The position numbers and the translations under genes are program-made. Shown one piece after another: positions 16,926 to 26,262 of a DNA stretch of 64,000 nt. The notes beneath the pieces were generated by a model. That model was not told the origin of the DNA. It saw nothing but the letters and a program-made list of their open reading frames with translations, and searched no databases. Each line of letters opens with the position of its first letter. Position 1 is the first letter of the stretch. This DNA comes from Streptomyces sp. 135 (lineage in GTDB: Bacteria; Actinomycetota; Actinomycetes; Streptomycetales; Streptomycetaceae), in contig NZ_CP075691.1 of NCBI RefSeq assembly GCF_020026305.1, positions 7,192,001 through 7,256,000 on the forward strand, given 5' to 3'.

Positions 16926-18173
16926 ATGCTCGTCGAGTCCCTGTCCGTCGCCGCCCTGGCCGTGGTGCTGGTCTGCGCGGTCGTACGCCCCTTCGGCCGC
17001 CCGGAAGCCGTCTTCGCCGTACCGGCCGCGGGCGTCGTGATCGCGGCCGGGGCGATCCCGCTCGACGACGTGCGGGACGAGGCCGCGCGGCTCGGCCCCG
17101 TGATCGGCTTCCTCGCGGCCGTCCTGGTGCTCGCCAAGCTCTGCGCCGACGAAGGGCTCTTCCACGCCTGCGGCACCTGGATGGCGCGCCGGGCCGCGGG
17201 GCGCCCGCGCCGGCTGCTCGCCGCGGTCTTCGCTCTCGCCTCGGCCATCACCGCGGCCCTCAGCCTGGACGCCACCGTGGTCCTGCTCACCCCCGTGGTC
17301 TTCGCGACCGCCGCCCGCATGGGCGTGCGGCCCCGGCCGCACGTCTACGCGAGCGCCCACCTCTCGAACACCGCCTCGCTCCTGCTGCCCGTCTCGAACC
17401 TCACGAACCTCCTGGCGTTCGCCGCCACCGGCCTGAGCTTCACGCGCTTCGCCCTGCTGATGACGCTGCCGTGGCTGGTCGCCATCGCGGTCGAGTACGC
17501 CGTCTTCCGGCGGTTCTTCGCCGCTGACCTCGACGCGCCGGCCGACGGCGGAGACACCGCGGAACCGCCCCGTATGCCGCTCTTCGCCCTGGTCACCGTG
17601 GCGCTCACGCTCGCCGGGTTCGCGGTCGCCTCCACCGTCGGCGTCGACCCGGCCTGGGCCGCGGCCGCCGGGGCGTCCGTACTCGCCGTGCGCGCCCTCC
17701 TGCTGCGGCGCACCACCGCGCTCGCGCTCGTACGCTCGGCCTCGCTGCCGTTCCTCGCCTTCGTCCTCGCCCTCGGCGTCGTCGTCCGGGCTGTCGTCGA
17801 CAACGGCCTCGGCGACGCCCTCGGGCACGTCCTGCCGGACGGCACCGCCCTGCCCGCGCTGCTCGGCACCGCCGCCGTCGCCGCGCTCCTGGCCAACCTC
17901 ATCAACAACCTGCCCGCCGTCCTCGCCCTGGTCCCCCTGGCCGCGCCGTCCGGCCCCGGAGCCGTCCTCGCCGTCCTCATCGGCGTGAACGTCGGCCCCA
18001 ACCTCACCTACGCCGGCTCCCTCGCCACCCTGCTCTGGCGCCGCATCGCCCACCAGCACGAACACCACGTCCGCCTGCGGGAGTTCACCCGCCTCGGCCT
18101 GCTCACCACGCCCGCGGCCCTCGTCCTCGCGACCGTCGCGCTCTGGGTCTCGCTGCGGCTGCTGCCCGCCTGA
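16926..18173 (+). CDS. Membrane permease of the ArsB/NhaD (SLC13-like ion transporter) superfamily
   Basis: About 415 residues with 10-11 hydrophobic helices. LSLDATVVLLTPVVFATAARMG and LLANLINNLPAVLALVPLA are the two pseudo-symmetric T/N-P helix hairpins of ArsB/NhaD-type carriers, the second with the NNLPA signature. It could export arsenite or exchange an ion or organic acid; no arsR or arsC gene is nearby, so I do not call it arsB. The start is uncertain: ATG 16926 (MLVESLSV) begins at the first helix and has GGAA close by; ATG 16914 is also possible. Confidence 0.8.
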   Translation: MLVESLSVAALAVVLVCAVVRPFGRPEAVFAVPAAGVVIAAGAIPLDDVRDEAARLGPVIGFLAAVLVLAKLCADEGLFHACGTWMARRAAGRPRRLLAAVFALASAITAALSLDATVVLLTPVVFATAARMGVRPRPHVYASAHLSNTASLLLPVSNLTNLLAFAATGLSFTRFALLMTLPWLVAIAVEYAVFRRFFAADLDAPADGGDTAEPPRMPLFALVTVALTLAGFAVASTVGVDPAWAAAAGASVLAVRALLLRRTTALALVRSASLPFLAFVLALGVVVRAVVDNGLGDALGHVLPDGTALPALLGTAAVAALLANLINNLPAVLALVPLAAPSGPGAVLAVLIGVNVGPNLTYAGSLATLLWRRIAHQHEHHVRLREFTRLGLLTTPAALVLATVALWVSLRLLPA

Positions 18174-18269
18174 GCGGACCCCGGCGGCGGCCCCGATTTG
18201 GGGGGCCGGTGCGCCGGGTGGTTGGCTCTCCCTGAACTCCCCGATAAACCAAGTGCTGGAGGAAGTGCA

Positions 18270-18713
18270 ATGGCGCAGGTCGAGGCGACCACGGAGCGGA
18301 TCATCGCGGCACAGCCGGACGACGTCTTCGACGCACTGGCCGACTACAACGGCACGCGCGAGAAGATCCTTTCGGAGCACTTCAGCGAGTACGAGGTACG
18401 CGAAGGCGGCGACGGCGAGGGCACCCTGGTCCACTGGAAGCTCCAGGCCACCAGCAAGCGGATCCGCGACTGCCTCCTGGAGGTCACCGAGCCCACCGAC
18501 GGCGAGCTGGTCGAGAAGGACCGCAACTCCTCCATGGTGACCACCTGGACCGTCACCCCGGCCGGCGAGGGCCGGTCCCGCGTGGTCGTCACCAGCGTGT
18601 GGAACGGCGCGGGCGGCATCGGCGGCTTCTTCGAGAAGACCTTCGCACCCAAGGGCCTCGGACGGATCTACGACGCCGTCCTCGGCAACCTCGCCACCGA
18701 GCTGGAGAAGTAA
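18270..18713 (+). CDS. SRPBCC (START/Bet v 1-like) protein
   Basis: 147-residue polyketide-cyclase/SRPBCC fold: ATTERIIAAQPDDVFDALADYNG starts the helix-grip, and GGFFEKTFAPKGLGRIYDAVLGNLATELEK forms the C-terminal lid helix. The cavity binds a hydrophobic ligand; none is known here. Start ATG 18270 with a perfect GGAGG at 18258-18262, seven bases upstream. It is followed by a terminator, so it is probably monocistronic. Confidence 0.88.
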   Translation: MAQVEATTERIIAAQPDDVFDALADYNGTREKILSEHFSEYEVREGGDGEGTLVHWKLQATSKRIRDCLLEVTEPTDGELVEKDRNSSMVTTWTVTPAGEGRSRVVVTSVWNGAGGIGGFFEKTFAPKGLGRIYDAVLGNLATELEK

Positions 18714-18731
18714 CGCCCGCGCGGCCTCCCG

Positions 18732-18754
18732 GGACAACCCCTCGGGGGTTGTTC
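18732..18754 (+). terminator. Hairpin terminator after the SRPBCC gene
   Basis: ACAACCCC (18734-18741) pairs with GGGGTTGT (18745-18752) around a TCG loop, extended by a G-C pair outside; it starts 19 bases past the stop. Confidence 0.75.
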
Positions 18755-18925
18755 TCACGCTCACCGTTTCGAGTGGTCTTCTTTCCGCTCCCGTTGTGCG
18801 CCGTAGGGCCTCGACCGGCGCATTCGCCCTTGAGACCCCGGTAGAGAGCGACTCGTCGCGCTTGCTCCCAGTTGTCGCGAAATGCGAGAAAGCTGGCGGC
18901 GCAGGCGCGACGAGGGGAGCAGTAC

Positions 18926-21325
18926 GTGGGTGGGACGACGCTGGCGAAGGCCTCCGGGCGGGACAGCGAGGGGGCCGCACCGCCGGACGGCCGAGGGGCG
19001 GGAGAGCCGCCGCCGCGGGAACTCAGCCCCGGCCGCGTCCGCATGGTCTTCGTCGGGCTGCTGCTCGCCCTGCTGCTCGCCGCCCTTGAGCAGATGATCG
19101 TCGCCACCGCGCTCCCCAAGATCGTCGGAGAGCTGCACGGCCTGGACCGGATGTCCTGGGCGATCACCGCCTATCTGCTCACCTCCACCATCGGGCTGCC
19201 CATCTACGGCAAGCTCGGTGACCTCTACGGGCGCAAGGGCGTCTTCCAGTTCGCGATCGTCGTCTTCATCGTCGGCTCCGCCCTCGCCGGCTGGTCGCGC
19301 ACCATGGACCAGCTCATCGCCTACCGCGCCCTCCAGGGCGTCGGCGCGGGCGGCCTCATGATCGGCGTACAGGCGATCATCGCGGACATCGTGCCGCCCC
19401 GGCAGCGCGGCCGCTACATGGGCCTCATCGGCGCCGGATTCGGCCTCGCCTCGGTCGCGGGCCCCCTCCTCGGCGGCTTCTTCACCGACCACGCCTCCTG
19501 GCGCTGGTGCTTCTACTTCAACGTGCCCTTCGGCCTGGTCACCCTGCTGGTGGTCACCCTCGCCCTCAAGCTGCCGAAGCCCACCGCCAGGGCCCGGCTC
19601 GACGTGCTCGGCGCGCTGCTCCTCGCCGCCGCCTCCACCTGCCTGGTGCTGCTCACCAGCTGGGGCGGGACCCAGTACGCCTGGGACGACCGGCTGATCC
19701 TCGGGCTCGGGGCGGGCGCCGTGGTGACGAGCCTGCTCTTCCTCGTCGCCGAGAGGTTCGCCGCAGAACCGATCATCCCGCTGCGCCTGTTCCGCGACTC
19801 GGTCTTCAACCTCACCTCCCTGGTGGGCATGGTCGTCGGGATCGCCCTCTTCGGAGCCGCCAGTTACCTGCCGACCTTCCTTCAGATGGTCGACGGCGCG
19901 AGCGCCACGGAGTCCGGCCTCCTGATGCTGCCGATGATGGCCGGTGTCGTCGGCGCCTCGATCGTCTCCGGGCAGCTCATCAGCCACACCGGGCGCTACA
20001 AGATCTACCCGGTGCTCGGCGGCGCCCTGTCCGTCGTCGGCATGTGGTTCCTCTCCCGCCTCGAAACCGACACGTCCCGCCTCGCGTACAGCGTCTGGAT
20101 GGCGATCCTCGGCGCGGGCATCGGACTGGTCATGCCGGTCCTGATCCTCGCCGTGCAGAACACGGTCCGCCCCGGCGACCTCGGCACGGCCACCAGCGCG
20201 CACAACTACTTCCGGCAGATCGGCGGCAGCGTGGGAGCCGCCGTCTTCGGCACGCTCTTCGCCGACCGCCTCGCCGCGGCCCTCGCGGACCGGCTCCCCG
20301 CCGGGTCGGACAAGGACCTGCCCGATCCCGAGTCGCTCACCCCGCAGCTGGTCCACGCGCTGCCCACGCCGCTGCGCGAGGGTTACATCCAGGCCTACGC
20401 CGACGCGATGCCGCGGATCTTCCTCTACCTGGTGCCGGTGCTCGTCCTCGGCATGTTGCTCGCCTTCTTCCTCAAGGAGACCCCCCTGTTGTCCAGCGCC
20501 ACTTCCCCCAACGCACCCGCCGCCGCGCCGGTGACCGTCCCGCACGCCCGTACGACGACGTACGCGGCGGGGGTCCCCGTCTGCGGCACCGTGCAGCACC
20601 CCGACGGCACCGTGGTGCCCCGCGCGGCCCTCACCCTCATCGACGTGGCCGGACAGCAGATCGGGCGCGGCGCGAGCGGCGAGGACGGGCGGTACGCCCT
20701 CTCGACGCCGGGATCCGGGTCGTTCGTGCTGATCGCGGCCGCCGGCGGGCACCAGCCGCAGGCCGTCACGGTCACCGTCGGCGAGCGGCCCGTCGAGCTC
20801 GACGTGGTCCTCGGCGGCGCGGGCCGCCTCGCGGGCACCGTGACGACCGCCGACGGGACGCCCGTTCGGGACGCCGCCGTCACCCTCACCGACGTCCGCG
20901 GCGAGGTCGTCGCCACCACCCGCAGCGGCCGCGAGGGCGGCTACGTCATGACCGAGCTGGTGGCCGGCGAGTACACCCTGGCGGCGAGCGCCCCCGCCTT
21001 CCGCCCCGCAGCGCTGCCGGTGACCGTGCAGGCCTCGCGCGAGACCCGCCAGGACGTGGAGCTCGCGGGCGGCGCGGTGCTGCGCGGCACGGTGCGGGCG
21101 GGCGGCGGACGGATCGTCGAGGACGCGCGCGTGACGCTGCTCGACGCCGCGGGCAACGTCGTCGACACCCTCACCACCGGGGCCGACGGCACCTTCCGCT
21201 TCGTCGACCTGTCGTCCGGCGAGTACACCGTCATCGCGGCGGGCTACCCGCCGGTCGCCACGGTCCTCCAGGTCGCGGGCGGCGGACGCACGGAGCGGGA
21301 CCTTCAGCTGGGCCACGAGGACTGA
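18926..21325 (+). CDS. DHA2-type MFS exporter fused to carboxypeptidase-regulatory-like repeats
   Basis: Residues about 40-530 are a 14-helix drug:H+ antiporter-2 transporter, with motif A GKLGDLYGRKGVF, motif C GAGFGLASVAGPLLGGFF and DHASWRWCFYFNVPFG. From about 550 to the end come three beta-sandwich repeats of the CarboxypepD_reg/Cna-B kind: CGTVQHPDGTVVPRAALTLIDVAG, LAGTVTTADGTPVRDAAVTLTDV and LRGTVRAGGGRIVEDARVTLLDAAG. After an even number of helices these face the cytosol unless one helix is missing. I chose GTG 18926 (VGGTTLAKAS) because a GAGGGGAG box lies six bases upstream; a TTG at 18872 is the longer option. Export of a toxic compound is inferred from family. Confidence 0.88.
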   Translation: MGGTTLAKASGRDSEGAAPPDGRGAGEPPPRELSPGRVRMVFVGLLLALLLAALEQMIVATALPKIVGELHGLDRMSWAITAYLLTSTIGLPIYGKLGDLYGRKGVFQFAIVVFIVGSALAGWSRTMDQLIAYRALQGVGAGGLMIGVQAIIADIVPPRQRGRYMGLIGAGFGLASVAGPLLGGFFTDHASWRWCFYFNVPFGLVTLLVVTLALKLPKPTARARLDVLGALLLAAASTCLVLLTSWGGTQYAWDDRLILGLGAGAVVTSLLFLVAERFAAEPIIPLRLFRDSVFNLTSLVGMVVGIALFGAASYLPTFLQMVDGASATESGLLMLPMMAGVVGASIVSGQLISHTGRYKIYPVLGGALSVVGMWFLSRLETDTSRLAYSVWMAILGAGIGLVMPVLILAVQNTVRPGDLGTATSAHNYFRQIGGSVGAAVFGTLFADRLAAALADRLPAGSDKDLPDPESLTPQLVHALPTPLREGYIQAYADAMPRIFLYLVPVLVLGMLLAFFLKETPLLSSATSPNAPAAAPVTVPHARTTTYAAGVPVCGTVQHPDGTVVPRAALTLIDVAGQQIGRGASGEDGRYALSTPGSGSFVLIAAAGGHQPQAVTVTVGERPVELDVVLGGAGRLAGTVTTADGTPVRDAAVTLTDVRGEVVATTRSGREGGYVMTELVAGEYTLAASAPAFRPAALPVTVQASRETRQDVELAGGAVLRGTVRAGGGRIVEDARVTLLDAAGNVVDTLTTGADGTFRFVDLSSGEYTVIAAGYPPVATVLQVAGGGRTERDLQLGHED

Positions 21326-21473
21326 CGTACGGGGGAGGGGCGCTCAGGGGGGCGTGCGCCGGGGCTCTCGGGCCGCGGGCAATTATCGCATTGCCCCGCA
21401 CGGCAACGCGCCCCAGCCGTACGGTGGTTGATGGCGGCTCAGATCTTGCGCCGCCGCGGAAGGAGCATGGGCC

Positions 21474-24284
21474 ATGGAACGAGGCACTCCGGACGGGCCG
21501 GTGGCGCGGGGTGGTGCCGTGGCCGGACGCATCCCCTTGGCCGTGGTCGTCGTCGACGGCGCGGGACTCGTCTCGCACTGGAGCGTCGGAGCGCGCCGCC
21601 TCTTCGGACACCCCAAGGAGGAGGCCGTCGGCCGCCCCGCGGGAGATCTGCTCCCCGTCCACGGCGCGATCCACGAGGACGATGACCTCGATGGGGCTCA
21701 CGACGCTCTCGGCCCCGGCCTGGAGACCTCCCTCGGCGGACGCCTCTCCTACCCGGCCGCGGGCCGGGCGCGACTGACAGGGCCGGGGCGCGGCGGCGGC
21801 CGGGTCGACGTCATCTGGTGGGCGTACCCGCTGGTGGGCCCCGGCCCGGAGCGCCTCCTGGTGCTCGCCGCCGACGCCGAGGCGCTGACCGCGCCCGAGG
21901 GGGTTGAGGCGGGGCGGGATGAGCGCGGTGGGCAGGTTCGGGTGGGCCAGGGGGCCTGGCGTGGCGAGCCGGTCTGGCGCGGCGAGGACGTCCAGTGCGG
22001 TGAGTGGGTCTCGCGCGGCGGGCAGGTCGAGACGGGCGAGGAGGTCCAGCGGGGCGAGCAGGTCCAGCGGGGCGATGACGTTCAGCGCGGCGAGGACATC
22101 CAATGCGGCGAGGACATCCAATGCGGCGAGCGGGTCCGGCACGCCGAGCAGGCCCAGCGTGGCGAAGACGTCCGACGCGGCCAGGAGGTCGAGCGCGGTG
22201 AGCAGGTCCAGACGGGCGAGCAGGCCCAGCGCGGCCAGGAAGTACGGCGTGGCGATGACGGCCAGTGCGGCCAAGAGGCCCAGCGCGGCGCGCAGGTCGA
22301 GCGGATCGTGCCCGGGTTCGCTCTGTACACGGACTTCCCCGGTGCGGACGAGCTGGCGGGTCGGCTGTCCGAGGTTCTGCCGAGCATGAGCGTGGGCGAG
22401 AGTTCCCGCATCGTCGCCCAGGTCCTCGAACTGGGCTATCCGGTGCTGGAGTTCAGTCGGCACGACCGGGTGCCCGTCACGCCGGACTGGGGCGTGGCCC
22501 GGCGCGACGAGCGCAAGGCGCGCAGGGAGCGGGCCGAGCGGGCCGCCGCGCACGGACTCCCCGCGGCCGGGCACGGCGCCGATGACGACGAGGGCGAGGA
22601 CCTCGAATACGCGGCGGTGCGCGAGCGCCTCGAATTCCTCAACGAAGTCAGCGGACGCATCGGCTCCTCCCTCGATCTGTCGCACACGATCCTGGAGGTC
22701 AGCCGGGCGGTCGTGCCCCGGTTCACGGATGTCGCGGGCACGTACCTGCGCGAGCAGGTCGTCGCGGGCGAGGGGTTCCCCGAGGGGCCGCCGGACGAGA
22801 CCACGCTGTGGCACAGGGTCGCCGTGGAGCACACCGATGAGCCGGGCCGCTGGGACGACGTCGTGCCGGTCGGCGAGTCCATGCCGTTCCCCGCGCACAC
22901 GCCGTTCTTCCAGTGCATGACCTCCGGCGACCCGGTGCTCGTACCGCGCATCACCGAGGAGACGGGCAACGCCATCGCCTCCCAGTTCGAGAAGCGCGAC
23001 ATCCGCCCGCTCATCAACCACCGCTCGATGCTCGTCGTACCGCTCAAGGCCCGCAACGTGGTGCTCGGCTTCATGATCCTGCTGCGCCACCGGGAGCGGC
23101 CCGTCTTCAACGACATGGACCGCGTGACCGGCGCCGAACTGGCCGCCCGCGCGGGCCTCGTGCTCGACAACGCCCGCATGTACACCTACCAGGAGAGCGT
23201 CGCCGACACCCTCCAGAACAGCATGCTGCCGCACATCCAGCCCCGGATGCCCGGCTGCGACATCGCCACCCGCTATCTGCCCGGCACGCTCCTCGGCCGG
23301 GTCGGCGGCGACTGGTTCGACTCGGTCAAGCTGCCCGGGTCCAGGACCGCGCTCGTCGTCGGCGACGTGATGGGCCACGGGCTCAACTCCGCCGCGATGA
23401 TGGGCCAGTTGCGTACGGCCGTGCAGACCATGGCCGCCCTCGACCTGCCGCCCGAGCAGCTCCTGCGCAACCTCGACGACCTCGCGCAGCGTCTCGGCGA
23501 GCACTACCTCGCGACATGCCTGTACGCGGTCTACGACCCGATCGCCGGCGAGCTGCGCCTCGCCAACGCCGGTCACATCCCACCCGTCCTGGTCCGCGCC
23601 GAGGACGGCCGCAGCGAGCTGCTCCACCTGCCCACGGGGGCGCCCATCGGCGTCGGCGGCGTCCCCTTCGAGTCGGCGCGGGTACGGGTGGCGCCCGGCG
23701 ACCGGCTCCTGATGTGCACCGACGGCCTGGTGGAGGTCCGTGGCGAGGACATCGGCATCGGCCTCGCCACGCTCACCGAGTCCGCCGCGCACCCCGCGGC
23801 CTCCATGGACGCCGCCTGCGACACGATCATCCGGGCGCTCAACCCGCGCGGTGGCCGCAAGGACGACGTGGCGCTCCTCATGGCCCGGCTGAACGGCATC
23901 GGGGCCAAGGACGTCGCGCACTGGCGGCTCGCCCTCGACCCGAGTGAGGTGAGCAGGGCCCGCGAGCTGACCCGCGGGCAGCTGCGGGCCTGGTCCCTCG
24001 ACGCCCTCGGTGACACCGCGGAGCTGCTCGTCAGCGAACTGGTCACCAACGTCGTACGCCACTCCCGCAGCAGCCGCCTCGACCTGCGCCTGGTCCGCTC
24101 CGGCACGCTGCTGTGCGAGGTCGAGGACGACGACCACGCGCTGCCCACGCTGCTCGGCGCGGGCCCCGGCGACGAGTACGGCCGCGGCCTCGGGGTCGTG
24201 AGCACCCTCGCCAAGGAGTGGGGCACGAGCCGCAGGGACTCGGGCAAGACGGTCTGGTTCGAACTGGCTCTTCCGAGCGGTTAG
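21474..24284 (+). CDS. PAS-GAF-SpoIIE phosphatase with C-terminal HATPase (RsbU/RsbW-like fusion)
   Basis: 936 residues. A PAS sensor (about 18-135) is followed by a 21-unit hexapeptide repeat (151-276), a linker helix region, a GAF domain (about 390-570), a PP2C/SpoIIE phosphatase with VGGDWFD near 611, GDVMGHG, CTDGLVEVR and RKDDVALL, and an RsbW-type HATPase_c (LLVSELVTNVVRHS near 853 to the end). Such proteins dephosphorylate anti-sigma antagonists, and the ATPase domain can act as the anti-sigma kinase, so one chain could set both sides of a partner-switch. Start ATG 21474 with AAGGAG eight bases upstream. No sigma or antagonist gene is adjacent. Confidence 0.92.
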   Translation: MERGTPDGPVARGGAVAGRIPLAVVVVDGAGLVSHWSVGARRLFGHPKEEAVGRPAGDLLPVHGAIHEDDDLDGAHDALGPGLETSLGGRLSYPAAGRARLTGPGRGGGRVDVIWWAYPLVGPGPERLLVLAADAEALTAPEGVEAGRDERGGQVRVGQGAWRGEPVWRGEDVQCGEWVSRGGQVETGEEVQRGEQVQRGDDVQRGEDIQCGEDIQCGERVRHAEQAQRGEDVRRGQEVERGEQVQTGEQAQRGQEVRRGDDGQCGQEAQRGAQVERIVPGFALYTDFPGADELAGRLSEVLPSMSVGESSRIVAQVLELGYPVLEFSRHDRVPVTPDWGVARRDERKARRERAERAAAHGLPAAGHGADDDEGEDLEYAAVRERLEFLNEVSGRIGSSLDLSHTILEVSRAVVPRFTDVAGTYLREQVVAGEGFPEGPPDETTLWHRVAVEHTDEPGRWDDVVPVGESMPFPAHTPFFQCMTSGDPVLVPRITEETGNAIASQFEKRDIRPLINHRSMLVVPLKARNVVLGFMILLRHRERPVFNDMDRVTGAELAARAGLVLDNARMYTYQESVADTLQNSMLPHIQPRMPGCDIATRYLPGTLLGRVGGDWFDSVKLPGSRTALVVGDVMGHGLNSAAMMGQLRTAVQTMAALDLPPEQLLRNLDDLAQRLGEHYLATCLYAVYDPIAGELRLANAGHIPPVLVRAEDGRSELLHLPTGAPIGVGGVPFESARVRVAPGDRLLMCTDGLVEVRGEDIGIGLATLTESAAHPAASMDAACDTIIRALNPRGGRKDDVALLMARLNGIGAKDVAHWRLALDPSEVSRARELTRGQLRAWSLDALGDTAELLVSELVTNVVRHSRSSRLDLRLVRSGTLLCEVEDDDHALPTLLGAGPGDEYGRGLGVVSTLAKEWGTSRRDSGKTVWFELALPSG
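21924..22301 (+). repeat. Coding minisatellite: 21 units of 18 bp in the SpoIIE-type gene
   Basis: The units translate to a hexapeptide close to R-G-E-D/Q-V-Q (for example RGEQVQ, RGDDVQ, RGEDIQ, CGEDIQ, TGEQAQ). All 21 keep the six-residue register with no indel; the G in position 2 is conserved in all but one unit. The array lies between the PAS domain and the linker before GAF and is highly charged and hydrophilic. Confidence 0.9.
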
Positions 24285-24378
24285 TTCACCAGGCGCCTTG
24301 TCGGCCGGGCAGGAGCGCGGTAGACCGATCTCGCCGCCGGGCTTCGGCGGCTCTCGTCGGACCGTGGGGAGCTGGAGC

Positions 24379-25107
24379 ATGAGCGTCACGAGTCGGTACA
24401 GGGAGGCCTGGGAGGGATTCTGGCGAGAGGCCCCGGGCGAAGTGGGCGCCGTCATCTGGGACGCCGAGCCCGCGCTGACCGCCGGTCCCCATCTCGCCCT
24501 GTTCGAACCGCACTTGGCCGCGTCCGACCTGCCCGTGGTCGACGTGGGCTGCGGCAACGGCACCCAGACCCGCTACCTCGCCGACCGCTTCCCGCACGTC
24601 CTCGGCGTCGATCTGTCCGTCGCCGCCCTCGCCCACGCCCGCCACGCGGACCCCGCCGACCAGGCGGAGTTCCGGCAGCTCGACGCCGCCGACAAGGGCG
24701 CGGCGGAGCAACTGCACGCGGAACTGGGTGATGTGAACGTCTACATGCGCGGCGTCCTTCACCAGTGCGAGCCCGACGACCGCCAGGCGCTGGTCGACAG
24801 CATCGCGACGCTGACCGGCGAGCGGGGCAGGGCCTTCATCGTCGAGCTGTCCGAGGCGGCCAGGCCCATCCTGCGGGCCCTCGCGCAACGCCCCGAGGGC
24901 CCGCCGCCGAAGCTCGCCCCCGTCTTCGCGCACGGCATCGCCCCCGCCGAGGTGATCGACGACGCCGTGCCGCGATACGTGGCCGCGGCCGGCCTCGGCA
25001 TCGTCACGAGCGGCGAACTGCCCCTCGCCACCACGGAGTTCCACCCGGACGGCACGCGTATTGAACTGCCCTCGAAGTGGCTGGTGGTGGGCCGGGCGGG
25101 CTGCTGA
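24379..25107 (+). CDS. Class I SAM-dependent methyltransferase
   Basis: 242 residues. Motif I VVDVGCGNGTQTRYLADRFP and the acidic loop LGVDLSVAALAHAR are intact. The region after it (FRQLDAAD, VNVYMRGVLHQCEPDDR) fits motifs II-III. The N terminus SRYREAWEGFWREAP is typical of small-molecule methyltransferases. Substrate unknown. Start ATG 24379 with GGGGAG seven bases upstream. It is followed by a terminator-like hairpin and convergent with the acetylesterase gene. Confidence 0.85.
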   Translation: MSVTSRYREAWEGFWREAPGEVGAVIWDAEPALTAGPHLALFEPHLAASDLPVVDVGCGNGTQTRYLADRFPHVLGVDLSVAALAHARHADPADQAEFRQLDAADKGAAEQLHAELGDVNVYMRGVLHQCEPDDRQALVDSIATLTGERGRAFIVELSEAARPILRALAQRPEGPPPKLAPVFAHGIAPAEVIDDAVPRYVAAAGLGIVTSGELPLATTEFHPDGTRIELPSKWLVVGRAGC

Positions 25108-25109
25108 CC

Positions 25110-25130
25110 GCGGCCGCCCCCTGGGGCCGC
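25110..25130. terminator. Hairpin between convergent methyltransferase and acetylesterase genes
   Basis: GCGGCC (25110-25115) pairs with GGCCGC (25125-25130) and the inner C and G runs extend the stem. It overlaps the region just after the methyltransferase stop. GC-rich without a T-tract. Confidence 0.55.
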
Positions 25131-25179
25131 ACCCCGACCCCGGGCCGTCACGTCGCCGCCTAGCCGCCTCGTCACCTCG

Positions 25180-26048
25180 TCAGGCAGAGGACGTCACCCC
25201 AGGACGCGGTCGGCCCGCCCGGGCAGCGGGGACCACTTCGCGGGAGATCGCAAGGCCGAGCCCGGCGACCGCCTGGGCGACCAGGCGAGCCATGCGGGCG
25301 GCTCCGTACTCCTGGAAGTGCGTGTTGTCCTGCACCCCGTTCGGGAAGTTCGGGTACTGCCCTGCGGCGAGCCACAGGAAGACCTTCTTCGAGGCCTCGA
25401 CGCCGATCTGGTCGAGGTAGGCGCGGGAGAGCGCGGACAGATCGATCAGCGGGACGCCCTCCTCCGCAGCCACGGCCTTGGCGGCCGCCACGTACGCGGG
25501 GAAGGAGACGTTGAACCGGCCGGTGGACGGGTTGTAGTCGCGGCGCGAGACGGGGGTGACGACGACCGGTGTCGCCCCGCGGGCCCGGGTGGCGCGGATG
25601 TAGTCGTTGCGCAGGTACTCCTTGTAGTCCGCGGGCGGGGTGTAGCGCTCGGGCCTGCTCGCGGTGGCGTCGTTGTGGCCGAACTGGACGAAGAGATGGT
25701 CGCCCGGCCTGATCACGCGGTGGATGGCGGCGAGGCGGCCCTGCTCGATGAAGGAGCGTGAACTGCGGCCCCCGATGGCGTGGTTGGCGACCGTGACGGC
25801 GGGGGTGAAGCAGCGGGGGAGCAGCTGGCCCCAGCCCGCTTCGGGGTGGTAGGAGGCGCTGTACGTCTGTGCCGTGGAGTCGCTCGCGATGTAGAGGGTG
25901 GTGGCGGCCGCCGCCGTGGGCCCTGCGGCCCGTGCGGCCGGGCGCGGACCAGGCCGAGCCCGGCGAGGCCGAGCGCGGCGGCGCCGCCCGCGAGGAAGCG
26001 GCGGCGGCCGGTGACGTCGATCGGTGGGGGAGTCGCTGGGCGGGCCAT
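25180..26048 (-). pseudogene. Secreted rhamnogalacturonan acetylesterase (SGNH, CE12-like), split by a frameshift
   Basis: The enzyme removes acetyl groups from RG-I so lyases can act. The ATG at 26048 (AGGAG six bases upstream) opens a Tat signal peptide, GRRRFLAGGAAALGLAGLG, but the frame then breaks. The mature enzyme is read one frame over: block I ASDSTAQTYS, GRSSRSF, block III FGHNDA and block V DNTHF give the Ser-Gly-Asn-His set. Adding one base in the G/C run near 25939-25942 joins both parts. Without it no secreted enzyme is made. It stands divergent from the binding-protein gene at 26378 and shares its operator region. Confidence 0.85.
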
Positions 26049-26191
26049 GAACCACTCCTGGGGTCGTCTGGTCGGGCGGATCGAGGGGATCGAGGGGGAT
26101 CGCTCGTCGCGTGGGACGGTCGGTCAGGAGTCGCCGCCGGGACGGGAAAGGTTGCGGGGTGCGCTGTCGAGCGTTTTCGAAGGGCGTCTGG

Positions 26192-26205
26192 ATGAATCGA
26201 TTCAT
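26192..26205. promoter_or_regulatory. CG-centred 14-bp palindrome (LacI-type operator candidate)
   Basis: ATGAATCGATTCAT is a perfect palindrome with the TGAA-N-CG-N-TTCA layout common to LacI-family sites. It is 144 bases from the acetylesterase start and may control that gene. Confidence 0.6.
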
Positions 26206-26262
26206 GAAGTCCGACAGGCATTGTCGGATCACGGGCGGATGTTCGGCCACTCGTACACGAGA

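Noticed and set aside
16926..18173. Arsenite exporter arsB
   Set aside because: The fold fits ArsB/NhaD carriers, but no arsR, arsC or metal-binding gene is near, so the specific name is not supported.
18761..21316. 851-codon frame antisense to the MFS exporter
   Set aside because: Same shadow effect; the product is Gly/Glu/Asp/Arg/His-rich with no membrane or enzyme motif.
21231..24563. Very long open frame (1110 codons) antisense to the SpoIIE-type gene
   Set aside because: High-GC DNA keeps antisense frames open; its translation is compositionally biased, mirrors the hexapeptide array and has no domain, and there is no ribosome site. The plus-strand protein has full domains.
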